This document shows positions 7,443 through 15,900 of a stretch of DNA of 23,594 bases, piece after piece. The notes beneath the pieces are model-generated. The model had not been told where the DNA came from, made no database searches, and saw only the letters and a program-made list of their open reading frames with translations. The stretch comes from UBA6770 sp965661115 (GTDB taxonomy: Bacteria; Bacteroidota; Bacteroidia; Flavobacteriales_G; Salibacteraceae): positions 1 through 23,594 of the forward strand of contig CBFICO010000025.1 in the NCBI GenBank assembly GCA_965661115.1, read 5' to 3'. Numbering within the stretch: position 1 is the stretch's first letter; the number at the start of each line of letters is the position of its first letter. The position numbers were made by a program, and so were the translations under genes.

Positions 7443-7786
7443 TTATTTTATTTCTTGTTCTAATGCCGCACATAATGGCGGTAAATCGGTATTTAGTTTA
7501 TCTACTAAATCAGGCACCTTGTCTAGGTTAGTTTGCATACCGGCAAACTCATTCAAATCTAGAATTGTATTTTTTAGGTGGTTAGCATGCACTACCAAAA
7601 TAGAAGGTTTAATCTTGTGCGCAAAAAATTTCACTTGTGGCCCCAATCACTATCCTTTAACGCAACATTTAGTTGACCTAGATAAATAGTATTGTTTTTT
7701 ACGAACAGCTCTATCATTTCTTTCACAAAAGCTTCATCATTCCCACTCATTTCTCTTATCTCAACTAAATCAAATAGTTCTGCCAT
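7443..7786 (-). pseudogene. Hpt (histidine phosphotransfer) domain protein, split by a frameshift
   Basis: Two overlapping minus-strand frames together make a complete single-domain Hpt protein. Frame 1 runs from ATG 7786 to TGA 7631 and encodes MAELFDLVEIREMSGNDEAF and the first helices, ending ALKDSDWGHK. Frame 2 covers 7646-7443 and encodes the phospho-acceptor helix FFAHKIKPSI and the C-terminal helices ending LCAALEQEIK. One extra G in the GGGG run at 7641-7644 would join them into 114 residues, with the active His at residue 57 and DW followed by GPQVKFFAHK. That is the normal size for phosphorelay Hpt proteins. It could be a real recent mutation, a sequencing or assembly error in the G run, or less likely programmed slippage, since the site is not a canonical slippery heptamer. 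No cognate kinase is in the window. Confidence 0.72.
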
Positions 7787-7869
7787 TCTATTTTTCTTAA
7801 TTATGTCTTGATTGAATATAATACTGCGCCTAAATTGTTCTTTTTATCAGACATATTTTATTACGTCAA

Positions 7870-7881
7870 ATTCTCGAGAAT
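7870..7881. promoter_or_regulatory. 12-bp perfect palindrome in the divergent gap
   Basis: ATTCTCGAGAAT is a perfect palindrome between the minus-strand hpt gene and the plus-strand secreted protein gene. It could be an operator for a dimeric regulator, but a single 12-mer palindrome in AT-rich DNA is weak evidence. The rest of 7787-8008 shows no gene or clear hairpin. A 17-codon frame at 7854-7801 (minus) has no support. Confidence 0.2.
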
Positions 7882-8008
7882 GTTTTTAACTAGCAAACTA
7901 ATATTACGATCAAACGTTTTAATAGTAAAGGGAAGTTACAGAGGGAATATTTAAATATACCACTCGTTCATTTAACCCTTATTTAAACAATAGAAGAAAG
8001 CATATATG

Positions 8009-8016
8009 TACATTTG
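8009..8016 (+). promoter_or_regulatory. Candidate -7 box giving a near-leaderless mRNA
   Basis: TACATTTG at 8009-8016 matches the Bacteroidota -7 consensus at all fixed positions, and its flank ATATATG resembles the ATATGCG before the RNA promoter's -7 box. No TTTG lies at the expected -33 distance. Transcription would start near 8021-8023, at or just before the GTG start. Confidence 0.4.
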
Positions 8017-8022
8017 TTAGCA

Positions 8023-10716
8023 GTGAAAAATGGGTGGTCATACAATCTAATACTTATAGTTACGGCACTAATATGTCTACCTGCTTGGCTAAATGCAACT
8101 CATAATAAAGCTGGAGAAATAACCTATAGGAAGCTAAACGGTTTCACTTATGAAATTACTATTACCACCTATACCGACCCTCGTTCTACTGCCGCTGATA
8201 GATGTGAGTTAGGAATATTCTTTGGCGATGGTGATTCTGACACAATTCCAAGGGTAAATAACCCCACTCCTTGCAACCCATCAATTGAATGCAATTGTAA
8301 CGGCGAAACGATAGTAGCTAATCGTATCAAAAAAAATATTTATAGAACTACACACACCTATCCTGGACCTTCGGAGTACTTAATAACTGTTGAAGACCCA
8401 AATAGAGTTGATGGGGTGGTAAACATTCCAAGGTCGGTTAGCATTCCGTTCTTTATTCGGTCAACTTTAATAATTAACCCTTTGGTAGGGTCAAATAATT
8501 CTCCAGTTTTAACTTTCCCTCCCGTTGATGACGCATGTTTGTGTAATCCATTTTACCATAACCCTGGAGCTGTAGATCCGGATGGAGACTCATTATCGTA
8601 TTCATTGTCGGTTTGTTATGGCTTAAACGGACAGCCTATTCCTGGCTATACCTACCCGCGAGCTGTGTGCCCCAAAAATACTTTTGAGATTGATGCGCGA
8701 ACTGGCACTTTAACGTGGGATGGACCTGGTCTTACGGGAATATACAACGCATGCATACTAATTACGGAGTATAGAAAAGACGACCGTGGAAATTGGATAC
8801 GAATTGGCGATGTACTCCGAGATATGCAAATCAACGTTTCGCAGTGTAACAATGCACCACCACAATTTGTTGAACAAGAGGATTTATGTGTGGAAGCAGG
8901 AAGCACTGTACTAGAAACCGTAACGGCATTTGATTCTATTTTTCAGAACATTACCCTTACTGGAACAGGTGAACCTTTATTCTTAACAAACGGAGCCGCA
9001 ACTTTTAGCGGCAATATCAATGCTGGTACTGTAAGCTCTCAATTCGAATGGAAAACCCAATGCAGTCACATTAGGCGCTCGCCTTATCAAATGAATTTTA
9101 AAGCAGAAGACGATGGAAGTCCTGTTCGCTTGGTGAATTTTATGAGCATGTATATTTCTGTTATTGGCCCAGCTCCAAAAAATGTTAGAAGTAACCCTGG
9201 TAAAAATCGTATAGGAGTTTCTTGGGATGCATCAGCTTGCAGCAATGCTATTGGATATGACATTTATAGGAAAATTGACTCAACTCAGTGGACTCCAGAC
9301 AGCTGTGAAATTGGAATCCCAAGTAGGTTAGAATTTGAAAAAATTGGAAGCACTAGTGGAGCAAACAATACCTCTTTTGTTGATGATAATGATGGAAAAG
9401 GTCTATTTCATGGGCAAATGTATTGCTACCGAATAGTTGCAATATACCCCGGAGATAAGCCAGGATATGGGTCTGAAGAAACATGCAATGAACTCCCTTT
9501 TGATGTACCTATCATAAACAGAAACTCGGTGGCATTTACAAGTGAAACTGAAGGAGTTGATTCAGTTTCGTGGGCAAAACCTCAGGAAATATCTTTGCAG
9601 CAATATGCACCGCCGTATTACTTTAAAGTATATAGGTCAGAAGGGTTTGATCAGGCAAATGAACTCATATTTACTTCAGAAGATGAGCAAGATTATTTTT
9701 CATTAGATACTACCCTACGATTTGAAAATGTTAATACCGAAACCCGTGCTCAGACCTACCTTGTTGAGCTGTACAGCAAAGACAGTATTATTGGTTCAAC
9801 CCATCTTGCAAGTTCCCCTTATTTGCGTATAGAGGCCGATGACAGAAAGCTTCACCTTAAACTCAACGTAGAAGTGCCTTGGGATAACTTTCTTTTTGAA
9901 ATTTATAGAGAGCAAGGTGACACGTTTGTACTGATTGACACAACAGATTTAACTGAATACACAGACATAAATCTGATTAATGATGTTGAGTACAGATATA
10001 AAGTTAGATCGATTGGACGATACAGTATTGACGGCTTACCTGATACTATTTACAATTTCAGTCAAATTGCATCCGGCATTCCTAAAGACACTATTCCTCC
10101 TTGCGCTCCTGAAAAACCTGTAATTGAAAGCGAATGTGAATTTTTTGTAAATGAAATTACCTGGAATAACGTAAACAACGAATGTGAGTTTAAAGATGCA
10201 GTAGCCTACAACATCTATCGTTCTGAAATGGTGGGTTCGCCTTATCAGCTTATCGAAACGCTAAACAGCCCAAATGACACAAATAGAAAGTTCGAAGATT
10301 TAATATCTGTTGCAGGTTGCTATGCAGTATCTGCAATTGACAGTTTTAATAACGAATCGGAACTAAGCCCACGAGTTTGTGTGGACAATTGCCCTCTTTA
10401 TGAGCTTCCCAACGTATTTAGCCCTGGCGGTGATAACATAAATGATGTTTTTCATCCGCTTTACCCTTGGAGGTATGTAAAGGATGTAGATATGACCATT
10501 TTTAATCGATGGGGCCAAATAGTTTTTAAAACCAACAATCCAGACATCCTATGGAATGGTTTAAATCAGACTACCAATGAAACTTGCCCCTCTGGAGTGT
10601 ATTTCTATGTCTGTATTGTTAATGAAATTAGATTGGCTGGAATTGTACCAAAAAAACTAAAAGGAACTATTACACTTATAAATCAACCAGATTATAAAAA
10701 GCCACAAGCAGAATAA
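8023..10716 (+). CDS. Secreted multi-domain fibronectin-like protein with T9SS type B (gliding-motility C-terminal) domain
   Basis: I start at GTG 8023 (897 residues) because it gives a clean signal peptide (M-K-N, hydrophobic core LILIVTALICLPAW, probable cleavage after LNA). The alternative TTG at 8014 is part of the -7 box, and an in-frame stop lies at 7984. The mature protein begins THNKAGEITYRKLNG, a remote match to the start of the two giant proteins at 12950-23397. It continues with the same marks: DPDGDSLSYSLSVCYG near residue 185, TGTLTWDGPG near 227, and DVLRDMQINVSQCNNAPP near 263. Residues about 385-790 hold fibronectin III-like segments, recognisable by YDIYRKID, YFKVYRSEG, FEIYREQGD and YNIYRSE. 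The last 100 residues, from LPNVFSPGGDNINDVFHP through IFNRWGQIVF to GTITLI, are the type B T9SS tail. It is likely a surface adhesin or matrix protein; ligand unknown. Confidence 0.9.
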   Translation: MKNGWSYNLILIVTALICLPAWLNATHNKAGEITYRKLNGFTYEITITTYTDPRSTAADRCELGIFFGDGDSDTIPRVNNPTPCNPSIECNCNGETIVANRIKKNIYRTTHTYPGPSEYLITVEDPNRVDGVVNIPRSVSIPFFIRSTLIINPLVGSNNSPVLTFPPVDDACLCNPFYHNPGAVDPDGDSLSYSLSVCYGLNGQPIPGYTYPRAVCPKNTFEIDARTGTLTWDGPGLTGIYNACILITEYRKDDRGNWIRIGDVLRDMQINVSQCNNAPPQFVEQEDLCVEAGSTVLETVTAFDSIFQNITLTGTGEPLFLTNGAATFSGNINAGTVSSQFEWKTQCSHIRRSPYQMNFKAEDDGSPVRLVNFMSMYISVIGPAPKNVRSNPGKNRIGVSWDASACSNAIGYDIYRKIDSTQWTPDSCEIGIPSRLEFEKIGSTSGANNTSFVDDNDGKGLFHGQMYCYRIVAIYPGDKPGYGSEETCNELPFDVPIINRNSVAFTSETEGVDSVSWAKPQEISLQQYAPPYYFKVYRSEGFDQANELIFTSEDEQDYFSLDTTLRFENVNTETRAQTYLVELYSKDSIIGSTHLASSPYLRIEADDRKLHLKLNVEVPWDNFLFEIYREQGDTFVLIDTTDLTEYTDINLINDVEYRYKVRSIGRYSIDGLPDTIYNFSQIASGIPKDTIPPCAPEKPVIESECEFFVNEITWNNVNNECEFKDAVAYNIYRSEMVGSPYQLIETLNSPNDTNRKFEDLISVAGCYAVSAIDSFNNESELSPRVCVDNCPLYELPNVFSPGGDNINDVFHPLYPWRYVKDVDMTIFNRWGQIVFKTNNPDILWNGLNQTTNETCPSGVYFYVCIVNEIRLAGIVPKKLKGTITLINQPDYKKPQAE

Positions 10717-10718
10717 AT

Positions 10719-11315
10719 ATGTTTACAGGAATAATTGAAGACTTAGGTAAAATTACCAACATTACCTCCAAAGGAGATAACATTGACTTTACAATTGAAA
10801 GTAAGGTTTCGGGAGAGTTAAAAATAGACCAAAGCATTGCACATAATGGAGTTTGCTTAACGGTTGTTGAACTTCCAACAAAAAGCTCTCATGTTGTTAC
10901 CGCAATTGAAGAGACTCTAGTAAAAAGTAATTTATCGGAGTTAAAAATTGGTAGCGTTGTCAACCTTGAACGCTGCATGCAAATGAATGGAAGGCTTGAT
11001 GGACACATTGTTCAGGGGCATGTTGATCAAACTGGTACAGTAAAATCAATTGAAGAAAAAGACGGAAGCTGGTTCTTTACTGTGGAGTATGAAGAAAACT
11101 ATGGAAATGTAACGGTAGAAAAAGGATCAATTTGCGTAAACGGTACTAGCCTTACTGCATTTAATTGTGCGCCGGGAACATTTACCGTGGCAATAATTCC
11201 TTTTACCTTCGAACACACCTGTTTTAAATCTCTAAAAGAGGGAGATACGGTAAACTTAGAGTTTGATATACTGGGTAAGTACATCAAAACTTACATGGAT
11301 CAAATGAAGCTATAG
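10719..11315 (+). CDS. ribE: Riboflavin synthase (alpha subunit)
   Basis: The 198-residue product begins with the family hallmark MFTGIIEDLG and consists of two homologous lumazine-binding barrels (about 1-96 and 97-193). The first contains NGVCLTVVELP, the second NGTSLTAFN, with the linking motif GRLDGHIVQGHVDQTG. It catalyses dismutation of two 6,7-dimethyl-8-ribityllumazine into riboflavin and a pyrimidinedione in the cytoplasm. The length is typical. The ATG lies 2 nt after the stop of the secreted protein gene, so translation is probably coupled. No other rib gene and no FMN riboswitch is seen nearby. Its last 6 bases overlap the end of the convergent pccB-like gene. Confidence 0.95.
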   Translation: MFTGIIEDLGKITNITSKGDNIDFTIESKVSGELKIDQSIAHNGVCLTVVELPTKSSHVVTAIEETLVKSNLSELKIGSVVNLERCMQMNGRLDGHIVQGHVDQTGTVKSIEEKDGSWFFTVEYEENYGNVTVEKGSICVNGTSLTAFNCAPGTFTVAIIPFTFEHTCFKSLKEGDTVNLEFDILGKYIKTYMDQMKL

Positions 11316-12854
11316 AGGAATATTTCCGTGCTTTTTCTTTGGCAAGGTATCCACTTTATTACTCAGCATTCTAAACGCCTTTATCAGCTTTGCTCTTGTA
11401 TCTTTAGGCTCAATTACTTCGTCAACGTAACCTCTTGCAGCGGCATTGTACGGATTTGCGAATAAGTCTGCATATTCCGCTTCCTTCTCTTTCCACTTTT
11501 CCTCAGGATTATCTGCAGCTTTAATCTCATTCTTAAAGATTATCTCTGCTGCACCTTTAGCCCCCATAACCGCAATTTCTGCACTAGGCCACGCAAAATT
11601 CATATCTGCGCCAATGTGTTTTGAGTTCATTACATCGTACGCTCCACCATATGCTTTTCGCGTAATAACTGTGATTCTTGGAACAGTAGCTTCACAAAAT
11701 GCATACAGCAATTTAGCTCCATTGCTAATTATACCATTCCATTCCTGGTCTGTACCTGGTAAGAAACCTGGAACATCTTCAAACACCAATAACGGGATAT
11801 TGAAACTATCGCAAAAACGCACAAAGCGCCCGCCTTTTCTGCTCGATTGAATATCTAGCACCCCAGCAAGTACAGCAGGTTGATTTGCAACAATACCTAT
11901 TGATTTACCACCAATTTTTGCAAAGCCAACTACTATGTTTTCAGCAAAATTCTTGTGCACTTCCATAAAGGAGTCGGCATCAACGGTATGCTCAATTACT
12001 TCTCTTATGTCATAAGGTTGATTCGGGTTATCTGGAATAATATCGTTTAAATCTGGTCTTTCTTCATTTTGTTGCAATTCATACTCATCAACTGGAGCTT
12101 CCTCTTCACAGTTTTGAGGGATGTAATTCATCAATTGTTTGATGTTATTGATAGCAACAATTTCGTTTGCGCAACTAAAATGAGTAACCCCAGATTTTGT
12201 TGAGTGTGCAGAAGCTCCACCTAAATCCTCCGCGGATACTTCTTCGTGGGTTACTGTTTTAACCACATTGGGGCCTGTTACAAACATGTAAGAAGTATTC
12301 TCGACCATGAATACAAAATCAGTTAAAGCTGGAGAGTATACCGCACCACCAGCACAAGGACCCATTATGGCAGATATTTGCGGAACAACTCCACTTGCCC
12401 GGGTGTTTCTGTAAAAAATATCTGCATAACCGCCCAAAGACACAACACCTTCTTGAATTCTTGCCCCGCCACTATCGTTTAATCCAATAACCGGAGCGCC
12501 GTTTTTCATGGCAAGGTCCATGATTTTGCAAATTTTTTCAGCGTGTGCCTCTGCTAGTGACCCTCCAAGCACTGTAAAGTCTTGTGAAAAAACATAAACC
12601 AATCTTCCGTTGATTGTTCCGTATCCAGTTACTACACCGTCACCTAAAAACTTTTGCTTTTCTAAACCAAAGTTTGTGCTTCGGTGCGTAACAAGCATTC
12701 CTATTTCCTCAAAAGAACCTTCATCTAGCAAGAAATGAATTCGCTCACGCGCGGTAAGTTTTGATTTTTTGTGCTGTGCATCAATTCTTTTTTGGCCGCC
12801 ACCAAGTTTAGCTTCTTCCTTTCTAGCGTTTAAGTCTTGAATTTTATCTAGCAT
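11310..12854 (-). CDS. pccB: Acyl-CoA carboxylase carboxyltransferase (beta) subunit, probably propionyl-CoA type
   Basis: I start at ATG 12854 (514 residues, the normal PccB size); the frame stays open to 12932, but that stretch contains the terminator of the preceding gene. The crotonase-fold motifs are intact: GGARIQEGVVSLGGY (from residue 129), GPCAGGAVYSPAL (165), RKAYGGAYDVM (399) and MGAKGAAEIIF (430). The enzyme transfers carboxyl from biotin to an acyl-CoA, working with a biotin carboxylase/BCCP subunit that is not in this window. The Asp in GGAYDVM is, as I recall from actinobacterial PccB studies, the residue that favours propionyl-CoA over acetyl-CoA. The likely product is therefore methylmalonyl-CoA. 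A decarboxylase or transcarboxylase role of the same fold cannot be excluded. It ends convergently with ribE, sharing 6 bases. Confidence 0.9.
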   Translation of the reverse strand: MLDKIQDLNARKEEAKLGGGQKRIDAQHKKSKLTARERIHFLLDEGSFEEIGMLVTHRSTNFGLEKQKFLGDGVVTGYGTINGRLVYVFSQDFTVLGGSLAEAHAEKICKIMDLAMKNGAPVIGLNDSGGARIQEGVVSLGGYADIFYRNTRASGVVPQISAIMGPCAGGAVYSPALTDFVFMVENTSYMFVTGPNVVKTVTHEEVSAEDLGGASAHSTKSGVTHFSCANEIVAINNIKQLMNYIPQNCEEEAPVDEYELQQNEERPDLNDIIPDNPNQPYDIREVIEHTVDADSFMEVHKNFAENIVVGFAKIGGKSIGIVANQPAVLAGVLDIQSSRKGGRFVRFCDSFNIPLLVFEDVPGFLPGTDQEWNGIISNGAKLLYAFCEATVPRITVITRKAYGGAYDVMNSKHIGADMNFAWPSAEIAVMGAKGAAEIIFKNEIKAADNPEEKWKEKEAEYADLFANPYNAAARGYVDEVIEPKDTRAKLIKAFRMLSNKVDTLPKKKHGNIPL

Positions 12855-12887
12855 AGATGCTGTTTCTTTAGAATTACTGAAAGTGTC

Positions 12888-12922
12888 AAAAATAAAAAAG
12901 ACCACTCTGTTAAGAGCAGTCT
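12888..12922 (-). terminator. Intrinsic terminator between the giant protein gene and pccB
   Basis: On the minus strand, AGACTGCTCT (12922-12913), loop TAAC and AGAGTGGTCT (12908-12899) form a 10-bp stem with two G-U pairs, followed by TTTTTATTTT. It starts 27 nt after the stop of the 12950-18127 gene and should separate it from pccB. Confidence 0.75.
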
Positions 12923-12949
12923 CTTTTAGCATTTAAATATCTATTTGAA

Positions 12950-15900
12950 TTAGTCTTTCTTTTCAGTGTACACTATGGTAACTGTTCCTCTAAATTCGTG
13001 TCTTTCCGCCTCATTAAAAGTATCACCAATTAAGAAACGATATGGATAAATACCCTGTTTCATTGCCTCACCGCTTCGGGCATCAGTACCGTCCCAACCT
13101 ATGTTGTAGTCATTTGATTCGAATATCAATTCACCCCAACGATTATAGATGTACATCTGGTATTCATCAAAGTCAATTCCCTTACCAATAGGTCGGAATA
13201 CATCATTTACCCCATCACCATTTGGTGAGAACGCTTTAGGTATGTACAGAGAGAATTCAGGTCCTATTTCAACCGTATAAACCGTATCGCTAGAACAACC
13301 ATTTTGTCCAGTTACCTGAAGTTTTACAGGGTATCTATCATCATTAACCTCTGGGAAACTTACTTCTGGATGCTGTTCGGTGCTTGTTTCAAAAGAACCG
13401 AAAGTCCAGTTCCATTCCTTGATATCAATAAGCGATAAATCCTTAAACTGTACTTCAGGGTTTTTAGTTGTAGGTTTTTCTGGCTCCCAAGTAAAGTGTG
13501 GATATGGAGAACGTAATACTTCAACAAAATCAGTTTTAGTTAACGAATCTCTACAACCAAATTCGTCACTAACAGATAATGTTACGTCATAGTTTCCAGG
13601 TCTTCTGTATATCGCTGGAGCTTCTAGACAGTTGCTGAATTGAATTCCGTTTCCAAAATCCCACAAGCAATCAAACCCATCATTTGGACTAGTATTTCTG
13701 AAAATTATTTTTGCTGGATGGCAACCAATAGTTGTATCTGCGGTAAAATTAATCTTGGGAAGTGGTCGAACATTAACATTTACCGTATTTGATACGCTTG
13801 GCGAACCACATAAGTCTCTTACCGTAACTGTGTAGGTAGTGAAAGTATCAGGACTTGCAAGTGGATTTGGTAAATTAGGATCATTCAACCCTAATTTAGG
13901 AGACCAATCATAAACATAACCAGTACCGTCACCACCAGCTGCCACTACCGGAAGTTCCGTGTTTTGATTTAGGCAAATTTCTCTGTCTTCAGACATTGAA
14001 ACAGAAAGTGAATCATATAACTCTACTCTAATTTTTCGGGTTACTGAAATACACCCTGCCGTATCACGTGCATACACAAAATAGGTAGTGCTCTCATTAG
14101 GGCAAACGCGTTGTGCTTGCACCGTACTTGAAATACCAGGCGTCCAATGATAAGTGTACTTGGCAATGTTTCCACCAGAAGCATTAACAATCATGTCAGC
14201 GCACGTACTTACACAAATTGTTGTGGAATCGTATATGCTTGTTACTCTAACCTCAGGTGGCTCAATGGTTTTTATAGTATCAAAAGCAGTACAATTGTTA
14301 ATGTCTCTTACTCTAAAGTAATAGGTTTCAGGAGCAAGCTTCGTAAAGGTGTTAAACTGTGTATAGGTGCCCCCTTGATTTTTACTGTAGAATAGAGCTT
14401 GTTTTCCGCCTCGTGCAAAGATTTCTACCTGTCCATCATCAAAACCAAAACAAGTACTGTTTTTATGAACGATACTATCTATTACCACCTCTGGGTATTC
14501 AAGGATATTAATCTTCTTTACAAATCGGCAATTGTTTGCATCGGTCAACACTAGAGAATCCAATCCACCCGAAAGATTAATTGCGGAGTCTCTTGTTGAG
14601 CCATTACCCCATTGATATTTATAGGGAGTTGTTCCACCAAAAGCAACTCCATGAGCCCAAGCATCTGCATAGCCATTACACGTTACTTCTGAGTAGTATA
14701 AATCAGCATACAATGAGTCTGGCTGATTAATTTTTATAGCTATAGGCTTGGTTTGGCAAAAGTCGCTCGATTGCACAATAACACTGTAGTTTCCAGCCTC
14801 TAAACCATTAAAAGATGATCCTAATAAGTAATTAGCTCCTCCGTCTATAGAATATGACAATGGGCCAATTCCTTCCGACGCATACACATCTATACTTCCG
14901 TTTTGAGACTTATAACATGTTAAGTCTTTAGTAGTAATTGAATCTATTATTGGTGCTGTATTCGTAAAGGTATCGATAAACTCTGTAAAGCACTTACCAG
15001 CATCTGTAATTCTTATGGTGTAATAGCCATTGTTTAGGTTAGAAAAAACACCTGTACCGTTAGCTAAATTCTTACCTCCACCATCAAGTGTATAACTATA
15101 AGGGGATAGACCACCATTACCAGTTACTTGCAGCACGCCATTATCATTTCCACAATTTGGAGGAGTTCTATTTATAGTAGGTGGAGATAACTTTCTCATA
15201 TTGATGCGGAAAGTATCGTTGATAGTACATCCACAAGTGTCACTAAAAGTTAGGTAGAACTCCGTGTTTACTTTAGCCATTAACCTTGGATTGGCAAGTG
15301 TATCATTAGAAATATACGCTGAAGTATCGCTCGCTGTCCATTTATAAGTTCTTTTACCGGCACAAGTTGTTCTTGATACTGCATTTACACCAATAGTATC
15401 TTGCGGACATAGGATAGTGTCATTTGATACGTCTAAGGTGATTAAATCAATATGTATTGGCGTAGAGAATCCAGAACATTTTTTGAATGTGTCTTCAATA
15501 TACGCTTGATAAGTAATAGAATCTCCAATTGTTGCAACAGGGTTTTTAAGTGTATCATGGTTCAAGTACAAACTTGGAGTCCACTTATAAGTAAATCCTT
15601 TGGGATCTGGAGCCATACAAATAGAGAACTGAGCATTAGGTCTATTAAAGTTTGAAACTAAGCTTAGAAACTGTGAACCACAGGCGTTTGAGGTAGCCAG
15701 TGCACCTAGGCAAGAATTAAAAGTTGTAGTGGTATACCGAACTCTACTATTTTGTGTAGTACCTCCGTTTTCATAACAGATTTCAACTACCAAGCTTGAT
15801 GCTCCATTGTAGTCATACCCCGTATTAAATGGTAAATAATTCCATCCTTGCTGTATTGTAATAGTTCTAGGGTTCATAACTTGAACCATCCCAGTTTCTA

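Noticed and set aside
7310..7531. 73-codon plus-strand frame
   Set aside because: It lies opposite the structured RNA, its promoter and the end of hpt, and its sequence resembles no protein I know.
7631..7646. Programmed -1 ribosomal frameshifting in hpt
   Set aside because: The site lacks a canonical X-XXY-YYZ heptamer and a clear downstream stimulator; a mutation or sequencing error in the G run is simpler.
7801..7854. 17-codon minus-strand frame upstream of hpt (possible leader peptide)
   Set aside because: It has no run of a regulatory amino acid, no attenuator hairpin after it and no recognisable start signal.
12855..12932. 26-residue N-terminal extension of the pccB product
   Set aside because: The stretch contains the terminator hairpin and U run of the preceding gene, and ATG 12854 gives the normal family length.
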